This document shows, piece by piece, positions 8,270 to 17,756 of a stretch of 64,000 nucleotides of DNA. A program made the translations under genes and the position numbers. The stretch spans positions 2,666,001-2,730,000 of the forward strand of contig NZ_CP049989.1 of NCBI RefSeq assembly GCF_011388215.1, given 5' to 3'. The notes below the pieces were generated by a model that was not told where the DNA came from, searched no databases, and saw nothing but the letters and a program-made list of their open reading frames with translations. This DNA is from Hydrogenophaga crocea. GTDB taxonomy: Bacteria > Pseudomonadota > Gammaproteobacteria > Burkholderiales > Burkholderiaceae_C. Positions within the stretch are counted from its first letter, which is position 1, and each line of letters begins with the position of its first letter.

Positions 8270-9193
8270 TCACCAGGCGGGCGCGACCTGGGCGAAGCCG
8301 CGCGGGGCTTCGCGTTCGTTGTCGAAGCTCACGATCTCGTAGGCCTCGGGCCGCGCGAGCAGCGCGCGCAGCAGCTGGTTGTTCATGGCGTGACCGCTGC
8401 GGAAGGCGCTGTACGCGGCCAGCAGCGGCTTGCCCACGATGTAGAGGTCGCCCATGGCGTCGAGGATCTTGTGCTTGGCGAACTCGTCGCCATAGCGCAG
8501 GCCGTCGGCATTGAGCACCTTCACGTCGTCCATCACGATGGCGTTGTCCAGGCCGCCCCCGAGCGCAAGGCCGTGCGAGCGCATCATCTCGACGTCTTTG
8601 GTGAAGCCGAAGGTGCGCGCGCGCGCGATCTCGCGCGCGTAGTTGCCGCTGCCGAGGTCGAACGACACGCGCTGGCCCGAAGCGTTCACCGCGGGGTGGT
8701 CGAACTCGATCTCGAAGCTGAGCTTGTAGCCGTGGTAGGGCTCGAGCCGCGCCCACTTGAGGCTGCGGCCCTCGCCTTCGCGCACCTCCACGGGCTGCGT
8801 GACGCGGATGAAGCGCTTGGGCGCGTTCTGCGCCACGATGCCCGCGCTTTGCAGCAGGTACACGAACGAGGCCGAGGAGCCGTCGAGGATGGGCACCTCT
8901 TCGGCCGTGATGTCGATGAGCACGTTGTCCAGGCCCAGGCCGGCGCAGGCGCTCATGAGGTGTTCGATGGTGTGCACCTTGGCACCGCCGTTGGCGATGG
9001 TGGACGCCAGCCGCGTGTCGCTCACCGAGGTGGCGCTCACGGGAATGTCGACCGGCTGGGGCAGGTCGACGCGGCGGAAGACGATGCCGGTGTCGGGCGC
9101 TGCCGGGCGCAACGTGAGCTCCACGCGCTGACCGCTGTGCAGGCCCACGCCCACCGCCTTGGTCAGGGATTTGAGGGTTCGTTGCGCAAGCAT
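8270..9193 (-). CDS. lpxC: UDP-3-O-acyl-N-acetylglucosamine deacetylase LpxC
   Basis: A 307-residue zinc deacetylase that catalyses the committed step of lipid A synthesis. The zinc ligands are visible as His78 (in HTIEH), His241 and Asp245 (in KHKILD), with the general-acid His268 (in SGHAMNN). The start at 9193 gives the canonical [10 protein letters not shown]-terminus; the longer in-frame extension to 9397 is not supported. A TACAAT box ends only 6 bases before this ATG and there is no Shine-Dalgarno, suggesting a leaderless transcript in addition to any read-through from ftsZ. It closes the dcw cluster, as in many proteobacteria. Confidence 0.97.
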   Translation of the reverse strand: MLAQRTLKSLTKAVGVGLHSGQRVELTLRPAAPDTGIVFRRVDLPQPVDIPVSATSVSDTRLASTIANGGAKVHTIEHLMSACAGLGLDNVLIDITAEEVPILDGSSASFVYLLQSAGIVAQNAPKRFIRVTQPVEVREGEGRSLKWARLEPYHGYKLSFEIEFDHPAVNASGQRVSFDLGSGNYAREIARARTFGFTKDVEMMRSHGLALGGGLDNAIVMDDVKVLNADGLRYGDEFAKHKILDAMGDLYIVGKPLLAAYSAFRSGHAMNNQLLRALLARPEAYEIVSFDNEREAPRGFAQVAPAW

Positions 9194-9199
9194 CCCCGG

Positions 9200-9205
9200 A
9201 TTGTA
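9200..9205 (-). promoter_or_regulatory. TACAAT -10 box of lpxC (leaderless candidate)
   Basis: On the minus strand TACAAT is followed by CCGGGG and then the lpxC ATG. A transcription start 6-8 bases after the box would fall on or next to the start codon. No good -35 is visible. Confidence 0.55.
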
Positions 9206-9394
9206 GGTTTTCGCCCTTTGGAACACGGTGAGAAATGGTGATGGGCTTGATAGGGACCTGTTTCTCTGTCTTTCTCCGGCCATACCGGTCGGCGACGGTC
9301 GGGGGAGAGGCCTCCGCCGACCTTGTTGGCACGCGATGCAGGCGCACTCCAGCGTCACTTCAAGCTCGCGAGTGTCGTGTGCTCTGCGTAGCGA

Positions 9395-9423
9395 CATAAA
9401 GGAGGAGGCCCGCGCAGCGGGCC
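9395..9423 (-). terminator. Intrinsic terminator after ftsZ
   Basis: Read on the minus strand, a 7-bp perfect stem GGCCCGC/GCGGGCC with a 3-base loop is followed by TCCTCCTTTA, a moderate pyrimidine/T tract. It lies about 75 bp after the ftsZ stop and 200 bp before lpxC. Confidence 0.55.
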
Positions 9424-9499
9424 GGGGGACAGTCGCGGAGCAGAGTACCCGGCGATCGCGAGCGTTCGCGAGGTGCAGGAGCGAAACGCTCCCACGTAC

Positions 9500-10735
9500 T
9501 CAGTCAGCCTGCTTGCGCAGGAAGGCCGGGATCTCGAAATCGTCCATGCCGCCCGAGGCCAGCGCGTCGACCTTGGCCGCGGCCTGGGTGCGGTTGGTGC
9601 GCCAGACGCTGGGCACGGCCATGTGCTGGTAGTCGGGCTGGGCCACGCCGGCGCTGGCGCCCATGCCGCCCGCGCCCGGGCCGCCCACGGCCTGGTTCAC
9701 GGTGGGCACGTGGAAGGGCGTGTTGTCGGTGCCGGTGCGCAGCACCTGCAGCGGCGGCGCGGTGCGGCGCGCGCCCTGGCGGCTCAGGCCGGTGGCGACC
9801 ACGGTCACGCGCATCTCGTCGCCCAGGCTGTCGTCGTAGGCGGCGCCGTAGATCACGTGCGCTTCGGGCGAGGCGTAGGCGCGGATGGTGTTCATCGCGA
9901 GCTTGGATTCCGACAGCTTGAGCGAGCCCTTGGCCGCGGTGACCAGCACCAGCACGCCCTTGGCGCCCGAGAGGTCGATGCCTTCGAGCAGCGGGCAGGC
10001 CACGGCCTGCTCGGCGGCGATGCGCGCGCGGTCGGGGCCGGCCGCGGTGGCCGTGCCCATCATGGCCTTGCCGGGTTCGCCCATCACGGTGCGCACGTCT
10101 TCGAAGTCGACGTTGACGTTGCCGTACTCGTTGATGATCTCGGCGATGCCGCCGACGGCGTTCTTGAGCACGTCGTTGGCCTGGGCGAAGGCCTCGTCCT
10201 GGGTGATGTCGTCGCCGTACACCTCGAGCAGCTTCTCGTTGAGCACCACGATCAGCGAGTCGACGTTGGCCTCGAGCTCGGCCAGGCCGTTGTCGGCGTT
10301 GGTCATGCGGCGGCCGCCTTCCCAGTCGAAGGGCTTGGTGACCACGCCCACGGTGAGGATGCCCATTTCCTTGGCCACGCGCGCGATCACGGGCGCCGCG
10401 CCGGTGCCGGTGCCGCCGCCCATGCCGGCGGTGATGAACAGCATGTGCGCGCCCTGAATGCACTCGCGGATCTGGTCGACCGCGCCTTCGGCGGCCTCGC
10501 GGCCCTTCTCGGGCTTGCTGCCCGCGCCCAGGCCGGTCACGCCGAGCTGGATGGTCTTGTGCGCGGCGCTGCGCGAGAGCGCCTGCGCGTCGGTGTTGGC
10601 GCAGATGAATTCCACGCCCTGCACCTGGCGCGCGATCATGTGCTCGACCGCGTTGCCGCCGCCGCCGCCCACGCCGATGACCTTGATCTGGGTGCCCATG
10701 TTGAATTCTTCGACTTCGATCATTTCGATGCTCAT
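9500..10735 (-). CDS. ftsZ: Cell division GTPase FtsZ
   Basis: A 411-residue tubulin homologue that forms the Z ring. The GTP-binding signature GGGTGTG is at residues 106-112 and the N-terminal glycine loop VGGGGGNAV near 22-30. The C-terminal tail ends with the conserved FtsA/ZipA-binding peptide (DDFEIPAFLRKQ). The start at 10735 has a good AAGGAG ribosome-binding site. The 209-bp gap to ftsA is unusually long for this otherwise overlapping cluster and contains a copy of the dispersed element, so ftsZ may have its own transcriptional control. Confidence 0.98.
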   Translation of the reverse strand: MSIEMIEVEEFNMGTQIKVIGVGGGGGNAVEHMIARQVQGVEFICANTDAQALSRSAAHKTIQLGVTGLGAGSKPEKGREAAEGAVDQIRECIQGAHMLFITAGMGGGTGTGAAPVIARVAKEMGILTVGVVTKPFDWEGGRRMTNADNGLAELEANVDSLIVVLNEKLLEVYGDDITQDEAFAQANDVLKNAVGGIAEIINEYGNVNVDFEDVRTVMGEPGKAMMGTATAAGPDRARIAAEQAVACPLLEGIDLSGAKGVLVLVTAAKGSLKLSESKLAMNTIRAYASPEAHVIYGAAYDDSLGDEMRVTVVATGLSRQGARRTAPPLQVLRTGTDNTPFHVPTVNQAVGGPGAGGMGASAGVAQPDYQHMAVPSVWRTNRTQAAAKVDALASGGMDDFEIPAFLRKQAD

Positions 10736-10850
10736 TTCGGTGCTCCTTGTGCAGTTGCCTGTTTGTCTGTGGATGTCTGAGTAGCCTGGGAAATCGGGTT
10801 CGGTTCAGTCCGGCGGTCCGGTGCAACATCGTCGTCGCCGTCGCGCGCCC

Positions 10851-10940
10851 GGGTCGAACCCGGGGGCGCCGAGGAACCGGCTCTGCCGGGCCTCTGGCGC
10901 CGCGCCCCTTGGGGGGTCACGCGGAGCGTGGCGGGGGGTG
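10851..10940 (-). repeat. Dispersed GC-rich 3'-end element, copy B
   Basis: Lies a few bases beyond the ftsA stop, in the same relative orientation as copy A after ruvC. Read on the minus strand it begins with a C-run and CACGCTCCGC, has the CCCCCC-AAGGGG core, then GAGCCGGTTCC and a GGGTTCGACCC end that matches the end of copy A. It separates ftsA from ftsZ. Confidence 0.7.
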
Positions 10941-10944
10941 TTCA

Positions 10945-12174
10945 TCAAAAGGTCCCCACGAACCAGTTCTTCACGCGCTCGAGCGCGCCCGACATCGAGC
11001 CCGCCTTCTGCGCCACCTTGTGGCCGCGCGCGCGCGCCAGGCGCGCTTCTTCGAGCAGGCCCATCACGGTCGAGGCGCGCGTCTGCGCCACCATGTCCGA
11101 GAGCGCGCTGGTGTAGTTGGGCACGCCGCGGCGCACCGGCTTGAGGAAGATGTCCTCGCCGAGTTCCACCATGCCGGGCATGACGGCGCTGCCGCCGGTG
11201 AGCACGATGCCGCTGGAGAGCATTTCTTCGTGGCCGCTGTCGCGCAGCACCTGCTGCACCAGCGAGAAGATTTCCTCCACGCGCGGCTCGATCACGCCGG
11301 CCAGGGCCTGCTTGCCCAGCAGGCGCGGGCCGCGGTCGCCCAGGCCGGGCACTTCCACCTGGGTGTCGGGGTCGGCCAGCAGCTGCTTGGCGCAACCGCT
11401 CTCCACCTTGATGTCTTCGGCGTCCTTCGTGGGCGTGCGCAGCGCCATGGCGATGTCGCTGGTGATCAGGTCGCCCGCGATCGGGATCACCGCGGTGTGG
11501 CGGATCGCGCCGCCCGAGAAGATCGCCACGTCGGTGGTGCCAGCGCCGATGTCCACCAGCGCCACACCGAGCTCCTTCTCGTCGTCGGTGAGCACGGCCT
11601 GGCTGCTGGCCAGCGGGTTGAGCATGAGCTGGTCGACCTCCAGGCCGCAGCGGCGCACGCACTTGATGATGTTCTCGGCCGCGCTCTGCGCGCCGGTGAC
11701 GATGTGCACCTTGGCTTCGAGGCGGATGCCGCTCATGCCGATCGGCTCCTTCACCTCCTGGCCGTCGATCACGAACTCCTGCGGCTCCACCAGCAGCAGG
11801 CGCTGGTCCGTGGAGATGTTGATGGCCTTGGCGGTCTCGATCACGCGCGCCACGTCGGTGGCGCTGACCTCGCGGTCCTTGATGGCCACCATGCCGCTGC
11901 TGTTGATGCCGCGGATGTGGCTGCCGGTGATGCCGGTGTAGACGCGCGCGATGCGGCAGTCGGCCATCAGCTCGGCCTCTTTCAAGGCCTGCTGGATGCT
12001 CTGCACGGTCGCGTCGATGTTGACCACCACGCCGCGCTTGAGCCCATGGCTGGCGGCCACGCCCAGGCCCGCGAGCTTGAGCGTGCCGCCGTTCTGCACC
12101 TCGGCCACCACCACCATGATCTTGGCGGTGCCGATGTCGAGTCCGACGACGAGGTCCTTGTATTCCTTGGCCAT
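10945..12174 (-). CDS. ftsA: Cell division protein FtsA
   Basis: A 409-residue actin-like ATPase that tethers FtsZ to the inner membrane. The N-terminal phosphate loop GLDIGTAK is at residues 11-18 and the second phosphate-binding loop is seen in the stretch around VDIGAGTTD. The C-terminus (LERVKNWFVGTF) forms the expected amphipathic membrane-targeting helix. The start 17 bp after the ftsQ stop gives a normal-length protein. Next to ftsQ and ftsZ in the standard dcw order. Confidence 0.97.
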   Translation of the reverse strand: MAKEYKDLVVGLDIGTAKIMVVVAEVQNGGTLKLAGLGVAASHGLKRGVVVNIDATVQSIQQALKEAELMADCRIARVYTGITGSHIRGINSSGMVAIKDREVSATDVARVIETAKAINISTDQRLLLVEPQEFVIDGQEVKEPIGMSGIRLEAKVHIVTGAQSAAENIIKCVRRCGLEVDQLMLNPLASSQAVLTDDEKELGVALVDIGAGTTDVAIFSGGAIRHTAVIPIAGDLITSDIAMALRTPTKDAEDIKVESGCAKQLLADPDTQVEVPGLGDRGPRLLGKQALAGVIEPRVEEIFSLVQQVLRDSGHEEMLSSGIVLTGGSAVMPGMVELGEDIFLKPVRRGVPNYTSALSDMVAQTRASTVMGLLEEARLARARGHKVAQKAGSMSGALERVKNWFVGTF

Positions 12175-12191
12175 GATGTGTGGAGGCTTCT

Positions 12192-12983
12192 TTACCGGTG
12201 TGAGGGGGTGCGGACGGGTTGTTCGGTGGTCGTGACGCCGCGCACGCGCAGCGCATAGCCGTTGGGGTAGCGCAGGTCCACGCTTTGCAGCGCGCCGGCG
12301 TAGCGCTCGGTGAGCTGCGGCAGCGTGGCGGTGAAGCGCTGCACGCGCGCCACGAGTTCGTCGGGCGTGCCGCGGCCGATCTCGATCACGGCGCCGCTGT
12401 GCAGGCGAGCGCGCCAGCTGCCGCGCTCGCCGAGTTCGAGCCGGTCCAGGCCGAGCTCGAGGCGCGCGAACACGGGTTCGAGCGCCTGGTACAGCGCCCA
12501 GATCTCGGCCGAACGGTCGGCCGGGCCCGCGAGCTCGGGCAGGTAGTCGGCGTCATCGGGGCTGGCCTCGAAGACCTCGCCCAGGGTGTTCACGAGCTCG
12601 CCCGAGCCGGTGTCGCCCCACCAGGCCACGGGCCGGTGCTCTTCGAGCGTGATGCGCAGGCGGTTGGGGAATTCGCGCTGCACCACCGCGCGGCGCACCC
12701 AGGGCACCTGCTCGAACAGCGCGCGCACCTGCTGCAGGTCGACGCTGAGGAAGCTCGACGACAGGCGCGTGCGCATCTGCGAGGCCAGTTGTGCGCGCAG
12801 CGTGACCACGCTCTGGTGTGCGACGTCGCCGTGCACGCTGATGGCCTTGACGGTCCAGACCGGGTGGCGCACCGCCCAGGTGCCCACGCCCACCAGCGCG
12901 AAGAGCGCGAACACGCCCAGCAGAAGCTGGGTGGCCACGGCCATCAGCTTCACGTCCAGGGGCAGTTCGGTGCTCGTCGCCAT
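12192..12983 (-). CDS. ftsQ: Cell division protein FtsQ
   Basis: A 263-residue bitopic division protein of the FtsQLB complex. A short cytoplasmic N-terminus is followed by one transmembrane segment (about residues 13-35), then a POTRA domain beginning near WTVKAISVHGD and the beta domain that binds FtsL/FtsB. Length and topology are usual. It follows ddlB with a 9-bp gap, in conserved cluster order. Confidence 0.94.
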   Translation of the reverse strand: MATSTELPLDVKLMAVATQLLLGVFALFALVGVGTWAVRHPVWTVKAISVHGDVAHQSVVTLRAQLASQMRTRLSSSFLSVDLQQVRALFEQVPWVRRAVVQREFPNRLRITLEEHRPVAWWGDTGSGELVNTLGEVFEASPDDADYLPELAGPADRSAEIWALYQALEPVFARLELGLDRLELGERGSWRARLHSGAVIEIGRGTPDELVARVQRFTATLPQLTERYAGALQSVDLRYPNGYALRVRGVTTTEQPVRTPSHR

Positions 12984-12992
12984 GGTCGGGGC

Positions 12993-13958
12993 TTACGCGT
13001 TGTCCAGTGCCGCGGCGGCCAGCAGGCGCACGCACAGGTCTTCGTAGCTGATGCCGGCCGCGCGCGCGGACATGGGCACCAGCGAGTGGCCGGTCATGCC
13101 GGGCGAGGTGTTGATCTCGAGCAGGTAGGGCTTGCGCGTGGCGGCGTCGATCATCACGTCGGCGCGCGCCCAGCCGCGGCAGTCCAGCGTCTGGAAGGCC
13201 TTGAGCACCAGCAGCTGGATCGCGGCCTCCTCGCCCGCGGGCAGGCCGCAGGGCACGAGGTATTTCGTGTCGTCGGTGAAGTACTTGTTCTGGTAGTCGT
13301 AGTTGCCGTCGGGCGCCACGATGCGGATCACCGGCAGCGCCTGCGCCTGCGCGCCCGTGCCCAGCACCGGGCAGGTGACCTCGTCGCCCGCGATGAACTG
13401 CTCGCACATCACCATCGGGTCCTGTTTGGCGGCGAGCGCGTAGGCGGCGTCGCACTGGTCGATGCGGGTGACCTTGGTGAGGCCGATGGTGGAGCCCTCG
13501 CGCACGGGCTTGACAATCATGGGCGCGCCCAGGGCCTCGAAGGCGGCGCGCGTGTCGGCGGCGCTGCGCACCTGGCGCCAGGCCGGCGTGGGCAGGCCCT
13601 CGGCGATCCAGATGCGCTTGGTCATGAGCTTGTCCATGGCCACCGCCGAGGCCATCACGCCCGGGCCGGTGTAGGGAATGCCCTGCAGTTCGAGCGCGCC
13701 CTGCACCGTGCCGTCTTCGCCGAAGCGGCCGTGCAGCGCGATGAAGCAGCGCTGGAAGCCGTCGCGCTTGAGTTCGCCGATGTCGCGTTCGGCGGGGTCG
13801 AAGGCGTGGGCGTCCACGCCCTTGGCGCGCAGGGCCTGCAGCACGCCCGTGCCCGACATCAGCGAGACCTCGCGCTCGGCGGAACGCCCGCCCATGAGCA
13901 CGGCCACCTTGCCGAACGACTTCACATCCACCGGGGTCTTCTCCATGGCCTCTTTCAC
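12993..13958 (-). CDS. ddlB: D-alanine--D-alanine ligase
   Basis: A 321-residue ATP-grasp ligase making the D-Ala-D-Ala dipeptide for the peptidoglycan stem. The N-terminal [14 protein letters not shown] motif and the C-terminal metal/substrate motif [12 protein letters not shown] are both present. The start is ambiguous: a GTG at 13958 overlaps the murC stop (GTGA), while an ATG four codons later (13946) has an AAAGAGG just before it; the difference is only four residues. Located between murC and ftsQ as in other dcw clusters. Confidence 0.95.
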   Translation of the reverse strand: MKEAMEKTPVDVKSFGKVAVLMGGRSAEREVSLMSGTGVLQALRAKGVDAHAFDPAERDIGELKRDGFQRCFIALHGRFGEDGTVQGALELQGIPYTGPGVMASAVAMDKLMTKRIWIAEGLPTPAWRQVRSAADTRAAFEALGAPMIVKPVREGSTIGLTKVTRIDQCDAAYALAAKQDPMVMCEQFIAGDEVTCPVLGTGAQAQALPVIRIVAPDGNYDYQNKYFTDDTKYLVPCGLPAGEEAAIQLLVLKAFQTLDCRGWARADVMIDAATRKPYLLEINTSPGMTGHSLVPMSARAAGISYEDLCVRLLAAAALDNA

Positions 13959-15364
13959 GCCTTGTGCGCCTGCGCGCGTTCAATGATCTGTCCGGCCACC
14001 GCGCCGATGGTGCCGGCGCCCATGCACAGCACCACGTCGCCGTCACGGCCGTTGTCGAGCACCGCCTGCGGCATGGCGGCGATGTCGTCGACGAACACGG
14101 GTTCGACCTTGCCCGCCACGCGCAGCGCGCGCGCCAGCGAGCGGCCGTCGGCGGCCACGATGGGCGCCTCGCCGGCCGCGTAGACCTCGGCCAGCAGCAC
14201 CGCATCGGCCTGGCCGATGACCTTCACGAAATCCTCGAAGCAGTCGCGCGTGCGGGTGTAGCGGTGCGGCTGGAAGGCCAGCACCAGCCGGCGACCCGGA
14301 AACGCGCCGCGCGCGGCCGCGAGCGTGGCGGCCATCTCCACCGGGTGGTGGCCGTAGTCGTCCACCACGGTGATCTGGCCGCCGCCGGGCAGCGTGGCCT
14401 CACCGTAGCGCTGGAAGCGCCGGCCCACGCCCTTGAAGCCCGCGAGCGCGCGCTGCACGGCGTCGTCGGGCACGTTGAGCTCGACCGCGATGCCGATGGC
14501 CGCAAGCGCATTGAGCACGTTGTGCCGGCCCGGCAGGTTGAGCACCACGTCCAGGTCGGGCAGCTGCACGCCGTTGCGGCGCTGCACCGTGAAGTGCATC
14601 TGCGCGCCCACCGCGCGCACGTTGAGCGCGCGCACCTGGGCGTCTTCGCTCATGCCATAGCTCGTGATGGGCCGCGCGATCTGCGGCAGGATCTCGCGCA
14701 CCGCGGGGTCGTCCACGCAGACCACGGCCGCGCCGTAGAACGGCATCTTGTGCAGGAACTCCACGAACGCGGCCTTGAGGCGGCCGAAGTCGTGGCCGTA
14801 GGTGTCCATGTGGTCGGCGTCGATGTTGGTGATCACCGCGATCATGGGAAGCAGGTTCAGGAACGAGGCATCGGACTCGTCGGCCTCGACCACGATGTAC
14901 TCGCCGCTGCCCAGCGCCGCGTTGGCGCCCGCGCTGTTGAGGCGGCCACCGATCACGAAAGTCGGGTCCATGCCGGCCTCGGCGAGCACGCTGGCCACCA
15001 GGCTGGTGGTGGTGGTCTTGCCGTGCGTGCCCGCAATGGCCACGCCCTTTTGCAGCCGCATCAGCTCGGCCAGCATCACGGCGCGCGGCACCACGGGGAT
15101 GAGTTTGGCGCGCGCGGCCAGCACCTCGGGGTTGTCGGCCTTCACGGCGGTGGAGGTGACGATGGCGTCGGCGCCTTCGATGTGTTTCGCGTCGTGGCCC
15201 GCGTGCACCTGCGCGCCCAGCGCGGCCAGGCGGCGCGTGGCCGCGCTCTCGCCCAGGTCGCTGCCCGAGATGCGGTAGCCCTGGTTGAGCAGCACCTCGG
15301 CGATGCCGCTCATGCCGGCGCCGCCGATGCCGACGAAATGGATGTGGCGGATGGCGTGTTTCAT
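13955..15364 (-). CDS. murC: UDP-N-acetylmuramate--L-alanine ligase MurC
   Basis: A 469-residue Mur ligase adding the first amino acid to UDP-MurNAc. The N-terminal nucleotide loop [10 protein letters not shown] is at residues 11-20 and the ATP loop GTHGKTTTT at 112-120. The start at 15364 overlaps the murG stop by 4 bp; the open frame continues far upstream but only this start gives the conserved [12 protein letters not shown] beginning. Cytoplasmic. Confidence 0.97.
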   Translation of the reverse strand: MKHAIRHIHFVGIGGAGMSGIAEVLLNQGYRISGSDLGESAATRRLAALGAQVHAGHDAKHIEGADAIVTSTAVKADNPEVLAARAKLIPVVPRAVMLAELMRLQKGVAIAGTHGKTTTTSLVASVLAEAGMDPTFVIGGRLNSAGANAALGSGEYIVVEADESDASFLNLLPMIAVITNIDADHMDTYGHDFGRLKAAFVEFLHKMPFYGAAVVCVDDPAVREILPQIARPITSYGMSEDAQVRALNVRAVGAQMHFTVQRRNGVQLPDLDVVLNLPGRHNVLNALAAIGIAVELNVPDDAVQRALAGFKGVGRRFQRYGEATLPGGGQITVVDDYGHHPVEMAATLAAARGAFPGRRLVLAFQPHRYTRTRDCFEDFVKVIGQADAVLLAEVYAAGEAPIVAADGRSLARALRVAGKVEPVFVDDIAAMPQAVLDNGRDGDVVLCMGAGTIGAVAGQIIERAQAHKA

Positions 15365-16440
15365 GTCGTTCGTGCTCCGGCGAGTTCGACGCAGGCGTCG
15401 ACCACGGCCTCCACCGCGCCGGTGCGCGCCACGCCGCGCGCCTTCTCGGCCATGGCCAGCAGCCGCTCGCGGTCGAGCGCGAGCAGCAGCGCCGAGAGCT
15501 TCTCGGGCGTGAGGCCGGCCTGGGGTTCGAGCCAGGCGGCGCCCGCGTCGACCAGGAAGCGCGCGTTGTGGGTCTGGTGGTCGTCCACCGCGGCGGGGAA
15601 CGGCACCAGCACCGAGGCCGCGCCGACGGCGGCGAGTTCGGTCACGGTGCTCGCGCCGGCGCGGGCGATGACCACGTCGGCCTCGGCGAATGCGCTCGCG
15701 GTGTCGTCGATGAAAGGGGTCAGCTCGGCGTTCACACCGGCCGCGGCGTAGTTGGCGCGCAGCGCTTCGATCTGCTTCTCGCCACTCTGGTGCAGCACCA
15801 GCGGGCGCCGGTCTTCGGGCATGCGCGCGAGCGCCTGCGGCACCACGCGGTTGAGCGCCTGCGCGCCCAGGCTGCCGCCGACCACCAGCACCCGCAACGG
15901 ACCGCTGCGGCCCGCGAAGCGCTCGGCCGGCGCGGGCTGGCGCAGGAAGGCCTCGCGCAGCGGATTGCCCACCCACTCGGCCTTGGCGAGCGCGTTCGGG
16001 AAGGCGCTGAAGCGCCGGTCGGCCACACCCGCGAGCACCTTGTTGGCCAGGCCGGCGACCGAGTTCTGTTCGTGCAGCACCAGCGGCTTGCCCAGCAGCA
16101 CGCCCATCATACCGCCCGGGAAGGTGATGTAGCCGCCCAGGCCCACGAGCACGTCGGGCTGGACGCGGCGCACCACCTGCAGGCTTTGCCAGAAGGCGCG
16201 CAGCAGGTTCAGCGGCAGCAGCAGCTTGGTGAGCAGGCCCTTGCCACGCAGGCCGCCGAAGGCCACGGTCTCGAGCGGGAACCCGCGCGGCGGCACGAGG
16301 CGGCTTTCCATGCTGTCCGGCGCGCCCAGCCAGTGCACGCGCCAGCCGCGCGCGCGCAGCGCCTCGGCCACGGCCAGGCCCGGGAAGATGTGGCCGCCGG
16401 TGCCGCCGGCCATCACGAGGGCGCAGGGGGCGCGGCTCAC
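15361..16440 (-). CDS. murG: Undecaprenyl-PP-MurNAc-pentapeptide N-acetylglucosaminyltransferase MurG
   Basis: A 359-residue GT28 enzyme that converts lipid I to lipid II on the inner face of the membrane. The donor/acceptor G-loops are visible: GGTGGHIFP at residues 12-20, and [10 protein letters not shown] and the RAGASTVTE region further on. Translation is taken from a GTG at 16440 that overlaps the ftsW stop (GTGA), giving the conserved N-terminus. Between ftsW and murC in standard order. Confidence 0.96.
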   Translation of the reverse strand: MSRAPCALVMAGGTGGHIFPGLAVAEALRARGWRVHWLGAPDSMESRLVPPRGFPLETVAFGGLRGKGLLTKLLLPLNLLRAFWQSLQVVRRVQPDVLVGLGGYITFPGGMMGVLLGKPLVLHEQNSVAGLANKVLAGVADRRFSAFPNALAKAEWVGNPLREAFLRQPAPAERFAGRSGPLRVLVVGGSLGAQALNRVVPQALARMPEDRRPLVLHQSGEKQIEALRANYAAAGVNAELTPFIDDTASAFAEADVVIARAGASTVTELAAVGAASVLVPFPAAVDDHQTHNARFLVDAGAAWLEPQAGLTPEKLSALLLALDRERLLAMAEKARGVARTGAVEAVVDACVELAGARTT

Positions 16441-17756
16441 GACCTGCCTCCCTTCATCATCTGGCGGTTCTCGTAATCGACCCGCAGCACCACCGCGAGC
16501 GCGATCATGTTGAGCAGGATGGCCGAGCCGCCGTAACTCATGAAGGGCAGCGTGAGGCCCTTGGTGGGCAGCGCGCCCAGGTTCACGCCGATGTTGATGA
16601 AGGCCTGGAAGCCGAACCACAGGCCCACGCCCTGCGCGACCAGGCCCGAGAAGACCTGGTCGAGCGCGATCGCCTGGCGGCCGATGTGCATGATGCGGCG
16701 CGTCATCCACAGGAAGATCGCGATCAGCGTGAGCACGCCCACGAGGCCGAACTCCTCGCCGATGACGGCGAGCAGGAAGTCGGTGTGCGCCTCGGGCAGC
16801 CAGTGCAGCTTTTCCACGCTGCCGCCCAGGCCCACGCCGAAGATCTCGCCGCGGCCGATGGCGATCAGGGCGTGCGAGAGCTGGTAGCCGCGGCCCAGCG
16901 CGTGCTCTTCGCTCCAGGGATCGAGGTAGGCGAAGATGCGGTCGCGCCGCCAGCTGCTGGCCATGATCATGAGCGCGAAGGCCGCAACCACCACGGCCGC
17001 GATCAGGAAGAACATGCGCGCGTTCACGCCGCCCAGGAACAGGATGCCCATGGCGATCACCACGATCACCATGAACGCGCCCATGTCGGGCTGGGCCAGC
17101 AGCAGCATGCCCACCACGCCCACGGCCACCGCCATGGGCCACACGGCCTGCCAGAAGTTCTGCTTGATCTCCATCTTGCGGACCATGTAGCTGGCCGCGT
17201 AGAACAGCACCGCGAGCTTGCCGAGCTCGGACGGCTGGAAGTTCATCACACCCAGCGAGATCCAGCGGCGCGCGCCGTTCACGCCCTTGCCGATGAAGGG
17301 CACGAGCACCACCACCATGAGCAGCAGCGCCGCCGCGAACAGCCAGGGCGCGGTGCGTTCCCAGGTCTTGAGCGGCACCTGGAAGGCCAGCAGCGCGGCG
17401 ACCACGCCGATGGCCATGGACAGCGCGTGGCGCACCACGAAGTGGGTGTGCGCGTAGTTGGCGAAGCGCGGGTTGTCGGGCAGCGCGATGGAGGCCGAAT
17501 ACACCATCACCAGGCCCCAGCAGACCAGCGCCACGGTGACCCACAGCAGCGGCTGGTCGAAGCCGGTTTCGCGCACCGCGATGTTGCGCTGGCCGCCGTA
17601 GCTGCGGCTGGACAGGCGCACCGGGATGTCGCCCGCGCCCGCGCCCGCGCCGGCCAGACCGCCAGCCCAACCCGGCAGCCAGCCCGCCAGGCGCGCGCGC
17701 CAGCCGGCGCCCGTGCTGGCCGGCGCGGCGGCGGCTTTCTTCTTCGCGCGGCTCAC
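16437..17756 (-). CDS. ftsW: Septal peptidoglycan polymerase FtsW (SEDS)
   Basis: A 439-residue SEDS-family protein with about ten transmembrane helices that polymerises septal glycan with FtsI. The N-terminal 60 residues are cytoplasmic and Ala/Gly/Lys-rich, longer than in E. coli. Conserved SEDS features seen include [14 protein letters not shown] and the C-terminal region with [17 protein letters not shown]. Overlaps murD by 4 bp. Confidence 0.96.
   Translation of the reverse strand: MSRAKKKAAAAPASTGAGWRARLAGWLPGWAGGLAGAGAGAGDIPVRLSSRSYGGQRNIAVRETGFDQPLLWVTVALVCWGLVMVYSASIALPDNPRFANYAHTHFVVRHALSMAIGVVAALLAFQVPLKTWERTAPWLFAAALLLMVVVLVPFIGKGVNGARRWISLGVMNFQPSELGKLAVLFYAASYMVRKMEIKQNFWQAVWPMAVAVGVVGMLLLAQPDMGAFMVIVVIAMGILFLGGVNARMFFLIAAVVVAAFALMIMASSWRRDRIFAYLDPWSEEHALGRGYQLSHALIAIGRGEIFGVGLGGSVEKLHWLPEAHTDFLLAVIGEEFGLVGVLTLIAIFLWMTRRIMHIGRQAIALDQVFSGLVAQGVGLWFGFQAFINIGVNLGALPTKGLTLPFMSYGGSAILLNMIALAVVLRVDYENRQMMKGGRS

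Larger units (their letters stand above)
9194..9499. other. ftsZ-lpxC intergenic region
   Basis: This 306-bp gap holds no gene I can support. From the ftsZ side it contains a small hairpin GGAGCG-AAA-CGCTCC (9478-9492), a CGCGA/TCGCG inverted repeat nearby, an intrinsic terminator (9395-9423) and, at the lpxC end, the TACAAT box. It therefore looks like a place where dcw transcription ends or is attenuated and lpxC transcription restarts. Confidence 0.6.

Noticed and set aside
9194-9397. N-terminal extension of LpxC by 68 residues
   Set aside because: No homology to LpxC and no ribosome-binding site; the conserved N-terminus begins at 9193, next to a -10 box.
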